A stretch of DNA of 64,000 nucleotides from Fremontodendron californicum (GCA_030761205.1 JAULJL010000011.1:13072501-13136500); one strand, 5' to 3'. Positions 1 to 42,120 are shown, counted from the first letter of the stretch. Numbers and translations are program-made. The notes: generated from the sequence alone by a model not told the origin.

Positions 1-719
1 TTTTAAAATATATTTTTTAAAAAAATAAGTAACAAAAAAGATGAGAATTGTTATTTGAAATTTTTTTAAAATATATTTTTTAGAAAAAAGCATAACGGAT
101 ATTTTAAAAAATTCTTATTAATTTTTATTATGCAAGTAAATGAAATAATAACTTTATTAAAAAATAATGAATAAATAAGAAAGTCATATCAATAATAATA
201 CAATTAATATGAATAAAAATAAAAAAATTCAATTAATATTAATTATTAGTATATGAATATTGTGAACATAATTTTAAATCATATATACGATATGTACAAT
301 GTTACAAAAATAATATATTTATACATAGTCATTTAAAAAAAAAGAGTGAATAGAGAGTATGATACGAATGAATAATATGATATAAACATTAATATATTTT
401 TGAAAACAAGAATATCAATATACACACATTAATTATTAATAAAAATATATCAATTATTCCTACAAGTATGTTTATGATATTAATTTTATAGTTTATTAAT
501 AATAACTTTAAATATATTTAATTTTTAATTTTAATTTATTACTAGAAGTATCATTATTAATAGTATCATTTTTAATTTTAATTTATTACAAAATATAATT
601 ATATTGATATTTGCACAAATTAAACTTTACAGATTAATATAATATTTTCAAAAGTTATTTTTGATAAATAATATATTTAATAAATTAAATTTTATTTAAA
701 TAAAAATTATAATATTTTT
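1..719. other. AT-rich intergenic DNA
   Basis: Very AT-rich sequence with short A and T runs. I see no open frame of useful length, no RNA gene and no recognisable repeat ends. Confidence 0.6.
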
Positions 720-905
720 ATGAGATATTTAAAAGGACAACAAATTCATAGGATTTATTCCAAGATGAAACTTTTATTTGATAGTTTGATTTATTTTGAA
801 AATACTATTATGAGTATGTATTCTAGATATGGAAGTAAAGTAAAAGTTATTAAGATGTTTGATAAAATTACTGATCCAGATATATCTCATGGATTGAAAG
901 GATAA
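720..905 (+). pseudogene. Decayed PPR-protein fragment
   Basis: A 61-codon open frame resembles one and a half repeats of a PLS-type pentatricopeptide (PPR) protein: a GQQIH block, then ENTIMSMYSRYGS, then KMFDKITDPDI. These match the family pattern of G-x-x-IH, N-x-(L/I)-(I/V)-x-MY-x-(R/K)-x-G and a-x-x-(V/M)FD-x-(M/I). PPR proteins bind organellar RNA, but real ones have many repeats and several hundred residues. Here the similarity ends within about 180 bp and is embedded in AT-rich noncoding DNA. I read it as a relic, not a gene. The resemblance is by eye only. Confidence 0.5.
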
Positions 906-2005
906 AAGTTGCTTTTAATGGTTCGGAAACTTTTAAATTATTCATAGTTTGCGTTGTAAAAGTTTTGTTAAGTTCATTTAAATTTATCCCATGTTTTGCA
1001 TAAATTGTTATAGTGATTTAATTTGAACTATAGGTTCATTGACTTAGGAATTGGATCAATGCATCTGTCATACATTAATAATAATAATAATAATACAAAA
1101 TGTATGCTACAACTTTATTTTATTGTCTTTAATTTATTGTATTACTATTCTTTAAATATTTTACTTTTTATATATTAAATATATCAAATTTAAAATCATT
1201 CACTCGTAACGTAGTGTGAGCAACCTTCTAGTATACATAAAACTAAAAGCATATATAGTTATATAAATTAATATAAAAGTAATTACATAAAAAACATGAA
1301 ATATGTAATCAATTTGTTCAATAAGTAGATAAGTACATAAATACTAAATACATAACTAATTATGTAAAACAAAAAATGTATAAATATCAATATCATTATT
1401 GATTTTAATTATTATTATTTGATGTAAAGTAAGTTTATTAATATTCATTAATTTTATTGGCTTTGTAAATTTGAAATATGTTATAAAATTACATAGTATA
1501 TCAATGGAAAATTATCTCATGCATTGGTGGTTCACTTCGTAAGTGTTAAAGGTTAACAAGTGTCTTAATAGGATATATTTATAAAATATTAAAAAATTAC
1601 TGAACCAATTAATTAATAGACATGTGTAAATTATTTAATTTTATTTGTGAATTTAAAATTCTAACCGCTGATACATAGAATAATAATTTATATTTAATAT
1701 CTTTAATAATATTTTTTTCCAATTATCTCATCATCATCATTTTTTTCCCTAAAACATTAATATATTATCTCACCACTATTTTCAATACCATTAGTCGGCT
1801 TCTAATATCACCGCTTTCAATATTAATATTAAATCTCACCGCTATCACTCTTTTCAATCCCACAGCTATCAATTTTGACAACAAAAAAAAAAAAAAAAAA
1901 AAAGCTAAAACCAAGAGGTAAAAATGGTAACCAAGGAGCTTTAGTTTCACGATATTGTGGCCTCCCATACAATAATGTAATACTTAGCAAATGCAAAAAC
2001 ATACA
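906..2005. other. AT-rich intergenic DNA downstream of ALDH3
   Basis: AT-rich sequence with no supported gene. It includes a short ATA microsatellite near 1,077-1,095 and a run of 21 A at 1,883-1,903. Confidence 0.6.
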
Positions 2006-2011
2006 TTTATT
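2006..2011 (-). terminator. Poly(A) signal AATAAA of ALDH3
   Basis: On the minus strand an AATAAA hexamer lies about 136 nt after the ALDH3 stop codon and is followed by T-rich sequence. Position and motif fit a plant near-upstream polyadenylation element. The cleavage site itself cannot be placed. Confidence 0.5.
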
Positions 2012-2146
2012 GTTGAAGTTGGAATACTTGAGTTGTGCAAATAGCAACCTTTAAAGTACAGTATATTCGGTTATTGTAACTACTTGTTAATTACCAGAAC
2101 GATTCATCTTGAATGCAAACTAACAAAGAAATCTTGTGTTGCATTC

Positions 2147-31790
<29,644 letters not shown>

Positions 31791-31928
31791 CGTTATCGAT
31801 AGTGTTGCACAACAACTTTTTAGATGTATTAGAAACAAAAATCCAGGAAACAAAGGGAGGTGGAGATTAAGATATGAAAATTAATTAATACACAAGCACA
31901 AACATGAGTGAAATAAGACAGACAGATA

Positions 31929-31953
31929 GGGAGAGGGAGAGAGAGAGAGAGAA
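31929..31953. repeat. GA/CT microsatellite in the ALDH3 leader
   Basis: Plus-strand GGGAGAGGGAGAGAGAGAGA, i.e. a CT-rich tract in the minus-strand 5' leader between the small ORF and the ALDH3 start. CT tracts are common in plant 5' leaders. Confidence 0.85.
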
Positions 31954-31956
31954 TTA

Positions 31957-32071
31957 CTAGTATGAAGAAGGGATAGAACTGGAGAACTGGACTTGGTTGA
32001 TCTTATATGTATGACGATACGTGAGGGCGCCAGCCAAACCAACACCAACAATACTGCTGGATCTGAAACAT
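31957..32071 (-). CDS. Small spliced ORF, exon 2 (38 codons with stop)
   Basis: Acceptor TTTCAG at 32072-32077. Joined to 34867-34827 it completes an Arg codon and reads CFRSSSIVGVGLAGALTYRH, then TYKINQVQFSSSIPSSY and TAG. It has one short hydrophobic stretch (IVGVGLAGAL). The stop lies 166 nt upstream of the ALDH3 ATG. I do not recognise the protein. Confidence 0.5.
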
Positions 32072-32632
32072 CTGAAATGAGTGAGAAACAAAGCAAATAA
32101 TGCATGTGATAATTGTATATCAATATTTACAAAGACTAAACCAGACATAATTCTAATTATTAGAACACTCCATTTTGAGTAAAGATGTCAGAACAAATGG
32201 ACTCAAGTCATCATTTCACAATTTTTTTGAAATTAGGATTGATTTGAAAGGACCAAGACAGCAATGATCTAGTCTACAAGTTCACATCGTTTATTCATTA
32301 AATTAAGTGCTCCAAGTGACACACCCAATAACAAATTGTGCCAATCAGCTGTTATTTATATCGGAAAATTTAATGTCAAACCACCGCAGTAAGTGGCAGA
32401 CGAATAATATCTAAAAAAACATTCACCAATAATAACCACATGTACTCAAACAAATCTTGACATTATAAACAGATGAATCTTTTGTCTAAGATTTACTAAG
32501 TATAACCATTTCTAAAAGGAAAAGAGAAGAAAATGAGATCACAAATAGTATCAAAGAAGAAGCTATGGAGTTATGGAATTTGGACGAGTACATGCACATT
32601 TTGCAAATATTTGGATAATGTAGTTTACAATT
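32072..32632 (-). other. Leader intron, part 1
   Basis: AT-rich sequence between the small-ORF acceptor and the plastid insertion. Nothing recognised. Confidence 0.5.
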
Positions 32633-33036
32633 TGTTTAATCGATACAAATTGTGATCCCGATCTCGCGGATATTTCGATTCCAGCAAATAATAACGCTAT
32701 AGCTTCAATTCGATTTATTCATAACAAATTAGTAGTCGCAATTTGTGAGGGTCGTTCTAGCTAAATATGAAATCCTTGATTAATAATAAGATATTCAACA
32801 AAAGCTGCTCCTGTATAAGGAGCAAGGTATTGTAATGTAGCTGGGGAATCCGCTGTTTCGGCTACCGCAATAGTGTACTCCATCGCTCCCCTTTCTTGGA
32901 AAGTGGTCACTACGTGAGCCACAAAAGATGCTTTTTGACCAATGGCTACATAAACACATTACATTTTGCCCTTGCTAATTGAGAATCGTATCCATGGCTG
33001 CTGCTATTTTACCGGTCTGTCTATCCCCAATAATTA
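32633..33036. other. Nuclear insertion of plastid DNA (rps2 and atpA fragments)
   Basis: Plus strand 32633-32764 reads [31 protein letters not shown] and CEGRSS, the C-terminus of plastid ribosomal protein S2. It is followed by about 30 bp of its 3' flank. Minus strand 33035-32797 reads IIGDRQTGK, then in shifted frames [39 protein letters not shown], the nucleotide-binding region of plastid ATP synthase alpha. The plastid genes lie a few kb apart on one strand; here they abut in opposite orientation. Frameshifts show decay. It lies in the leader intron. Confidence 0.88.
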
Positions 33037-34826
33037 ATATGTGAAGGAATGTATTCTCCCTATTATTCATAAATAAATAGTCTTGTTTTGCTTACATTAT
33101 ACTAATATGCCCTTGCTTTATATAATTTCTAAACATAGCATACTTATAAAGTTATTAAAAAGACCCTAAGTTCAGATCCTCCTCTCTAAATATACCTATC
33201 AAAGGAAAAAAAAAAAAGATTTGGAGGCATGCATACAATGTTTTAGTCTCCCATTTTCTTATAACAAAGACTTTTTAGTTTACCTCATAAGTTTGACTCT
33301 TATGACTATATAATTAATAGCCAATGATGCTCACAGATACCAAAATTTGGACCATCCTTTATCTCACCAAAAAGGAAGGGTTCAGTTTTTCATGGTAATT
33401 TTCAATTTTGAGGTATAAGCTCAATAACTTTTATTTTCCAATTACAGGATTGGCATTCATTTTGAAGTTTGAAGGAGGCTAAAGAATGCTTTCACCATTA
33501 GTTATCTACACAAGCAAAAAACAAATTAAATTTAGAGAAATAAAATGAGTTTTTTATGCTTGGGAACTACGAGGGAAAAGAAGGAGTGAACCTGTGGAAA
33601 GGGAAGGTGAAGGAAAGAGGGAAAATAAGATGGTAGAGTTCTCCTTGTTTAGATAGCTTAAATAGAAGAAGGCAAGGAAAGGGATGGGTCTCTTACAAAC
33701 CTTGTTTGTTTAAGGAGTCAAAAAGGAAGGAAATGCTACTTTATGATACCATTTTACTATTATATCCTATAAATGAAAATGAAATGTTTAAATAAAAGTA
33801 ATTTGGTCCTTGCAAAATTAACTAACTTGATCCCTCTCATGTATGTGTGAGTGTGTGTATATATATATTCATTTTCTAAATTGACTAACTTGATGGAGGG
33901 GCGCTTGGCCATGGTGATAATTAGCACATAGGTTACAAGTTAAGATCCTTTATCAAGAGTCAAACACCTTTCAGCTTGTCACTAACAAAACAATTTTTAT
34001 TTGGCATCAAATGCAATACCTACATCCTCCTTAGCCCCCTCCCTGAAATTTCCTGTCAAGGGAGAGAGAGAGACTAGATTTTGTCTCTTGAGGAAGACTT
34101 GAGGTCTGTCAATTGAGCTTCAAACTAGAAATTTGAAGTATAATTATCGTAGATACATATTGCTGCCTAATCTTAAAAGAATCTATGATGTGGTTATTAT
34201 CCTGCATCATCAACTCTTGAAAGAGTCATCAACTGGCTTTTTATCCATTATCAGACCATAATACCTGATCACCTGACAAGACTGTTGCCTTCCCTCCTGG
34301 TAATAAGAACATCCAATAGAAAACTGGGTTTTGGGTCTTCCACTGAAACTAAGCCTTGACAGGGTTAACAGAGGAAGTGGGATATAATGATTGATGCAGT
34401 CCTTTGGTGTTTTTAATTTGACTAATTAATTTTATAGAAGCTGGAAAATTAAGGAAAATTTTCAGGCATTCTCTGTTCTTTCTAAGCAAGTGTTCAAAAC
34501 TGAAAAGGATCCTTCTCAATTTAATTCACCCACAACTAATAATTTCCAACCCACCATTCCAGATAATAACCAAAATGATGTAAGATATCATCAAAAATGT
34601 GCATAGAAATTAATTAACAGTGAAACTTGCATTGTATTTTCCAGGCGTACAATTCATCATTCGCATTAAAATTTTAGCAAGCATTAGGAAAGCCAAAAGA
34701 TTAAACCAACTATGTACCAGCAAAGAGAGGATAGACTAACCTTGAGGTCAGAGTTGCTAAAGAAAAAATTAATTCACAACTCAAACTTTGGGTTTAAGAA
34801 GAAAAATGAGAGGATAAATTAAGTAC
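33037..34826 (-). other. Leader intron, part 2
   Basis: 1.8 kb with a short (GT)n(TA)n microsatellite at about 33845-33870 and GA-rich stretches near 34050-34075. No gene or element ends recognised. Confidence 0.5.
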
Positions 34827-34867
34827 CTGGTACAGTCTTTAAAAAGGCCGGCAGAGACGATTGTCAT
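34827..34867 (-). CDS. Small spliced ORF, exon 1
   Basis: ATG at 34867 in the context CTGCCATGA, then MTIVSAGLFKDCT and AG before the donor GTACTT. With exon 2 the two parts sum to 156 nt (51 codons plus stop) with no frame error. The ATG is about 130-160 nt downstream of the predicted transcription start. It may be an upstream ORF of ALDH3 or a separate small protein gene. Confidence 0.5.
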
Positions 34868-35026
34868 GGCAGCTGAAAATCGCAACTTATCAAGCAGAGA
34901 ATTTGGCTGAAATTCTGTAAGAAGGTACAGAGAATAGGTTAGATTTTGCTCAGCTTCTTTTTGTGTGAAGATGTGAGCTTAAATTTCTCAGCTCCACAGT
35001 TTCTCTGGTTTCTTAAAAATGTTTGT

Positions 35027-35034
35027 CTTATATA
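35027..35034 (-). promoter_or_regulatory. Candidate TATA box for the ALDH3 transcription unit
   Basis: Minus-strand TATATAAG. A start about 30 nt downstream (near 35,000) would give a pyrimidine-rich leader into the small ORF. No expression evidence. Confidence 0.5.
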
Positions 35035-35040
35035 CTTGTC

Positions 35041-35389
35041 TCATACCAAAATCAATATAATTAATATATAAAATTTTAAATTTTAAATAATAAAAATTAT
35101 ATGATCAAATGATTTAAACATATAATTGATAAAATAAATTTATATTAATTTTTTTCTATAAATAATTTAAACCGTTGATTAATAGATAATATGATGGCAT
35201 TAAAAATGACACAAAAAATTAAATGTTTAGCTTTAAAAACTATCATAAAATAAAAGTTATTAAATACATTCATTCTTAAAAAAAACACAAAATAAATATT
35301 CAAATATATAAAAGTAAATTATTCTTATTATATATACATGTATTGTAGTATATCTCATTTTTTACATATTTTTTTAATTTTTATCGTCT
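35041..35389. other. AT-rich DNA upstream of the promoter
   Basis: Nothing recognisable other than A/T-rich low-complexity sequence leading into the satellite. Confidence 0.5.
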
Positions 35390-37600
35390 ATTTTAATATA
35401 TTTAATAAACTCATAATAAAATCAAGTAATTTAATAAAAAATTAATAAAATCTTAAACTCGATTCTCTTATCACCTGTTCTAATATATGTAAAATAAAAT
35501 TTACATAATTTTTTATCACCAATTTTAATATATTTAGTAAACTCGTAATAAAATCAATTACTATAATAAAAAAATAATAAAATCTTTAACCCATAAGATA
35601 AACCATATTACAAAATATATATTATAACATTTAAAATTTTTAATAATATGATAAGAATAATATGTAATACTGAAAAAAAATATGTAAAATAAAAATTACA
35701 TAATTTTCTTATCTCATGTTCTAATATCTTTAGTAAACTCATAACAAAATCAAATAATTTAATAAAAAAAAAAAGTGAAATCTTAAACCCTAAAGTAAAC
35801 AATATTACAAGATATATTATCAAAGCTTTTAACACATTTTGTAATCTAGTAAGAATAATATGTAAATTAGAAAAAAAATGTAAAATAAAATTACATAATT
35901 TGCTTATCACATGTCCTAATATATTAGTAAACTCATAACAAAATCAAATAATTTAATAAAAAATAATATAATCTTAAACCAAAAAGATAAACAAAATTAC
36001 AAGATATTTTATTAAAATATTGAACAAATTTTGTAATCTGTTAAGAATAATATGTAATTTAGAAAGAATAATATGTAAACGAAAATTAGACAATTTTCTT
36101 ATCACCTATATATTCTAAGATATTTAGTAAACTCATAATAAAAGCAAGTAATTTAATAAAAAAAAAGTAGTAAAATCCTAAACTCAAAAGGTAAAAGAAA
36201 TCACAAGATTTATATTATCAAAATATTTAACAAATCCTGTAATCTGATAAAAATAATATGTAATTTAGAAAAAAAAAGATATAAAATAAAAATTACATAA
36301 TTTTTTTTATCACCTATTCTGATATATTTAGTAAGCTTATAATAAAATCAAGTCATTCAAAAGAAAAAACAATAAAATCCTAAACTCAGTAAATGAAATT
36401 ACAAAATACATTATCATAACATTAAAAAATATAATAATATGATAAGAATAATATGTAATACCGAAGAAAAAAAAGATGTAAAATGAAAATTACATAATTT
36501 TCTTATCATTTGTTCTAATATATTTAGTAAACTCATAACAAAATCAAGTCATGTAATAAAAAAAAAAATAGTAAAATCCTAAACTCAAAAGGTAAACAAA
36601 ATTACAAGATATATTATCAAAAACATTTAACAAATCTGGGCAAAAATAATATGTAATTTAGAAAGAAAAATATGTAAAATAAAAATTATATAATTTTCTT
36701 ATCACGTGTTCTAATATATTTAATAAACTCATAACAAAATCAAGTAATTTAATTTTAAAAAGTAGTAAAATCCAAAATTAGATTGAAAATAAATAATTTT
36801 CAATTATTTGCTTATGTATAACACAATTTGATAACACAACTTAAACGTTAATGATGAGATTTTCTAAATTAAAAATATATTATATATAAATTTAAGAAAT
36901 TTTGTAATATGTTAATAATAATATGTGATTACAAAGAAAAAGATGTAAAAATTAGATTACATAATTTTATTATCAACTACTCTAATAATTTTAGTAAACT
37001 GCAAGAAAATCATGTAATTTAATAATAAAAAAAGTTATAAAATTTTAAATCCAAAAATTAAACCAAATTACAAGATATATTATCTATACATTTAACAAAT
37101 CTTGTAATCTATTAAGAATAATATGTAGGTATTACAAAGAAAAAAATCTAAAAATTTGATTACATAATTTTGTTATCAACTACTCTAATAATTTTAGTAA
37201 ACTGTAACAAAATCATGTAATTTGATAAAAAAAATATTGTAAAATTTTAAATTCAAAAGTTAAACTAAATTATGAAATATATTATCTATACGTTTAAGAA
37301 ATTTTGTAATTTATTAAGAATAATATGTAGGTATTACAAAGAAAAAGATGTAAAAATTTTGATTACATAATTTTGTTATCAACTACTCTAATAATTTTAG
37401 TAAACTGTAATAAAATCATGTAATTTGATAATAAAAAAAGTTATAAAATTCTAAATCCAAAAGTTAAACTAAATTACAAAATATATTATCTATACATTTA
37501 AGAAATCTTGTAATTTGTTAACAATAAAATGTAATTTACAAATAAAAAGATGTAAAAATTATAATACATAATTTGGTTGTCAACTAATCTAATAAGTTCA
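35390..37600. repeat. AT-rich satellite, block 1
   Basis: About eleven degenerate copies of a unit of roughly 195-205 bp. Anchors such as TTTAGTAAACTCATAACAAA recur near 35395, 35527, 35730, 35923, 36122, 36330, 36520, 36718, 36990, 37192 and 37397. Each unit also contains TTACAAGATATATTAT and AAGAATAATATGTAAT. Two subfamilies are seen: one before and one after about 36,780. Confidence 0.85.
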
Positions 37601-38282
37601 ATGATAATTTGGTTGTAAAAATAATAAAAAAATTTATAAAAAATCAAAAGATAAATCCAAAAAATTCAACATTAAAAAGAAAAATAAAAAATAATTTTTT
37701 AAAATTTAGAAATTTCAAATTAAAAAAATTTATGATAATTTAAATTAAAAAAAAAATAGAAATTTAAAATTTAAAAATAGAAAACTTTTTTTTTCATTTT
37801 TATTAAAAATATTCAGATTTTTTTCTTATTTTTTAATTTTTAATTTTTTTTACAGATTTTTCAATATATATATATATATAAATTTTCAATTTTTATAATT
37901 CATAATTTATAATTTATTTTCAATTTTGGTTTTTTATTTTTATTTTATAATTTAAAGAAAATGAGATTTTCAAATTTTTAATTTTTAATTTTGATTTTTA
38001 AAATTTTTTATTAATTTTTTATTATTGTTTTGAATTTTTTTTGAATTTTTTGAAATTTTTTCTTATATGATGACGTGGCAGTAATTATGTGGCAGTTTTG
38101 CCACGTGTCAGACTCTGATTTGGTGTTTTTTTGCTTAGTCAGCCATTAACTAACGGTGTTAGGGCAAAGGGCCAATGTGATTGACGGAATGAAAGTTTGA
38201 GTACCAAAGTGACAAAAAAAATTCTTCAGGTACCAAACAAACAAAACGTCTAAAGTACAAGGGCTAATTTACATATTAACCC
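37601..38282. mobile_element. Probable insertion within the satellite
   Basis: Satellite similarity stops near 37,600 and resumes at 38,283. Between lie about 440 bp of A/T-only low complexity that could fold on itself, then a compositionally distinct 230-bp stretch (GTGGCAGTTTTGCCACGTGT; GGCAAAGGGCC; ending TTTACATATTAACCC). This stretch resembles the end of a dispersed plant element of uncertain type. No terminal inverted repeat or target duplication could be fixed. Confidence 0.4.
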
Positions 38283-38460
38283 ATATATTATCTATACATT
38301 TAAGAAATCTTGCAATCTATTAAGAATAATATATAATTTACAAGTAAAAAAGTTGTAAATGTTCAATTACATAATTTTGCTATCAACTACTCTAATAATT
38401 CTAGTAAACTGTTACAAAATCACATAATTTGATATAAAAAAATGTAAAATTCTAAAATCT
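38283..38460. repeat. AT-rich satellite, single unit
   Basis: Resumes with ATATATTATCTATACATTTA and ends near CTAAAATCTAACTG. Confidence 0.7.
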
Positions 38461-40380
38461 AACTGCAATTTTGGTGCCTATTTGAGAACAAACTACACAT
38501 GTTATAGTAATGAATGGAATGGAGAAAGACTTCAAAGAATATTCAAAAAGTAAAATTTTACAGGTTTATTGCAATTTTTATTCTCTAATATAGACTCAAT
38601 ACTAAAAAGTCAAAATTCAACTTCCATTTTGCTTATCTTTATGTGTTTTTTTTCCTGAAAAACTTGCAATTTGGAAGCTCTGTTTATATGCTTGAAAAGC
38701 AAAATATTCATTTAGAGTTCAGTTTTTTTCATGTAGATTGAAAATTAAATGTTAGTAAGTCCTTCATAAAAAGAAAGAATTTTTATGAATTTTGAAGTGT
38801 GATAGGTGCTAACTACTTAATAAACCGATGACCATCTACTTGGTTGATTAAGTTTTTCAAAATAGAGTGTGAGTTATTATATTACTTTGTTATTTAAAAA
38901 AAATATATGCAAATATATTTGAAGTTTTAAATTTTATATGTTGGTGTATTTTTTGCCTAGCCATAAATAAAAAATTAGCTTCATTAATTTGTCTTCTAAT
39001 TGTTTTTTTTAAAAGATCATTTTAGATGTGCATGTTACCTTGTCTAATATTTTTTTATCTAAGTGCTTTACCAAGTTATTTTTAATGATTTCTTATATTT
39101 ATTATTGTGTGCAGGTTACTTTGCTTTGGTATGCATGACACAATTCTCATTGCTTATCGGTTCTGTGGGTTTTTAGCAATTAGAATTACATCTTTTTTCT
39201 TGAGCTTGTAAAATATATTTGCTTATGTATTCTTAGTGCTCAAACTAGTAGAAATTACTTTCAGAATATAAAATGTCAGAAATTCATTGTGCAAGCAATA
39301 TGTTGAGATTACTTCGAGAACTTGATTAAACAAAGAATAACTGACATTTAGTTAGTGTTATATAAGTGGGAAAGATAAAAAGATCAACATCATATTTTTT
39401 TTTGAATAGTTGTTACAGATATATAATGTCTGTTACTATCCTTGGCTCTATTATTTGTTGGATGATGTCTAAAACTGCAATTGGATTTACAGAGAGTTGG
39501 AGTAATTTACTTTCTGATTCTTGAAATATTATTATTTGGAACATGGTGACAAATTTGCTAGATTTGTTTATGGTTGAAAGGAATGATTGTATTTTGTTGA
39601 GGAATGGAACATTCTATTGTGAACTTTGAATCTTCAATTGAAATTCTTATTGATAGTCTCCCTTTCTGAAGCTCTATTGTTTTTTTATTAGTCTCTCAGG
39701 TTTACTTGTTATGTTGTACTTAGGTTTTATCCCTTATAACATTTATTTATTGATTTATTCCTATAAAAGGAAAAAAAGAAGAAAAACTTTCTTAGAAAAT
39801 TTTAAGAGAACGATCTTGGATAGTTTCTTTGATTATGTGTAGCTAATCACCATTTGTCACATCTATACTCATTATCTATTTCATCCATAATTCTTCATTT
39901 TTGTCTTTAATAGTTTTTTTGCACTAGTAACTACAGAGGAAAGAAAGTTCACATTTACGTGCAATCTGTTGAAAATCTAGTATTTGTTTGGGAGTTTTTC
40001 TATTATGTGGAGGCTTCCACTCCTTGTTCCAATTTTCTCAACATTTAGCATGGTTAGTATCCAGACTTAACTCAAGGATATCAAATCCTATCAGTTATTA
40101 TAAAAAAAAGAAAAAAAAAAGAAATATGCTTGCCGAAAGACTTTCTAATCAGAATAAAAGCTACAGATTTCCTTAATTCTTTGAAAGCATTTGGTAAAAG
40201 TAACAAAGAAAATTTACATACCTAGACAATTGTGGGGAGCTTATCTTGGAGGAGAAAACCAATATCACCATCTACCTAATCATCAACGTTGGTGAAATAA
40301 TGAAAGTTATGCCTCAATTACTGAGGTTGTTGAATGTAATTTAAGGATGTCATTAATGCCAATATATTTAGTAATATGTG
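38461..40380. other. Non-satellite spacer of unknown origin
   Basis: 1.9 kb of less extreme composition between satellite blocks. It has the look of untranslated or intronic sequence, but I find no ORF, RNA gene or element ends I can support. A 62-codon frame at 39988-40176 has no recognisable similarity. Confidence 0.5.
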
Positions 40381-42120
40381 TTTTTTTTTATATAAAAAAA
40401 AGAAATAAAAATTAGATTACATACTTTTGTTATTAACTAGTTTAATATATTTAGTAAACTATACCAAAATCACGTAATCTAATAAAAAAGTAGTAAAATT
40501 TTAAATCCAAAAGTTAAGTCAAATTAAAAAATATATTATTTATACATTTAATACATTATAATATGTTAAGAGTAATACGCAATTCACAAAGAAAAAATGT
40601 AAAAAATTAGATAACATAATTTTGTTATAAAGTAGTCTAATATATTTCGTAAACTATAACAAAATCATATAATTTGATAATAAAAAAATTTGTAATTTAC
40701 AAAGACAAAGATGTTGAAATTTGATTACATAATTTTCTCATTAAGTAGTCTAATAATTTAAGTAATTTGTAACATAATCATGTAATTTGATAAAAAAAAT
40801 TATAATCTTCTAAATCCAAAAGTTAAATTAAATTACAAGATATAATATCTATATGTAATATATCTTGTAATTTTTTAAGAATAAAATGTAACTTAAAAAG
40901 AAAAGTTATACATTTTTTATTACATAATCTTGTTAGCGACTGCTCTAATATATTTAGTAAACTATAACAAAATTACGTAATTTGTTAAAAAAAAAGTTGT
41001 AAGATAAAAAAGTTGAATGAAAATTTGATTACATACTTTTCTTATCAATAGTCTAATAGTTTAAGTAAAATGTAACAAAATAACATAATTTGATAAAAAG
41101 AAATTGTAATCTTCTAAATCCAAAAGTTAAATTAAATTACAAGATATTTTATCTATATATAATATATCTTGTAATTTCTTAAGAATAAAATGCAATTTAA
41201 AAAGAATAAGTTGTAAATTTTGATTACATGATTTTGTTATCAACTACTGTAATATTTTTTGTAAACTATAACAATATCATGTAAATTGATAAAATAAATG
41301 TTTTAATTTACAAAAATAAAGATGTTAAAATTTAATTACATAATTTTGTTATCAATTACTCTAACAATTTTAGTAAAATGTAACAAAATCACGTAATTTG
41401 ATAAAAAAGAGTTGTAATCTTCTAAATTCAAAAGTTAAACTAAATTATAAGATATATTATCTCTACTTTTAACAAATCTTGTAATCTTTTAAGAATATAT
41501 GTAATTAACAAAAAAAAAAAAAAAAATAGATGTAAACATTTTATTACATTATTTTGTTATGAACTTTTCTAATAGTTTTTAGTAATCTTTAACAAAGTCA
41601 TGTAATTTTATCAAAAAAGTTGTAAACTTTTTAATTCAAAAATTAAGCTAAATTACAAGATATATTATTTATACATGTAATATATCTTGTAATTTATAAA
41701 GATTTACAAACAAAAAGTCGTAAAAATTTAAATTACATAATTTTGTTATCTACTACTCTAATATCTTTTGTAAACTATAACAAAATAATGTAATTTGATT
41801 AAAAAAAAGTTTTAATTTTCTAAATCGAAAAGGTAAACTAAATTACAAGAAATATTTTCTATACTTTTAACATATCTAGTAATTTGTTAAGAATAATATG
41901 TAATTTCCAAAAAAAAAAAAGATGTAAACATTTCATTACATAATTTTTTATCAACTTGTCTAATAATTAATTTTAATAAATTGTATCAAAATCATGTAAT
42001 TTTAAAACATAAGTTTTAATCTTCTAAAGCCAAAAGTTCATTTGAATTACAAGATATATAATATATCTTGTAATATGTTAAGAATAATGTGTAATTTACA
42101 AAAAAACAAAAAAATGTAAT
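40381..42120. repeat. AT-rich satellite, block 2
   Basis: About nine further degenerate copies of the roughly 200-bp unit; GTAAACTATAACAAAAT-like anchors recur near 40450, 40650, 40962, 41268 and 41770. More diverged than block 1, with small internal deletions. Confidence 0.8.

Noticed and set aside
1765..2047. Minus-strand frames of 67 and 72 codons with a poly-Phe run
   Set aside because: They are created by the 21-bp A run at 1883-1903 and lie downstream of the ALDH3 stop.
31791..31853. In-frame N-terminal extension of ALDH3 with a hydrophobic, transit-peptide-like start
   Set aside because: The apparent start codon at 31853 is TTG on the minus strand. There is no upstream in-frame ATG, and the family N-terminus begins at ATG 31790.
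32633..33036. Functional rps2 or atpA gene
   Set aside because: Only fragments are present, in the wrong relative orientation, with frameshifts; they are plastid DNA in the nucleus.
39988..40176. 62-codon ORF in the satellite spacer
   Set aside because: No similarity recognised, contains a poly-Lys run from an A tract, and has no supporting gene structure.
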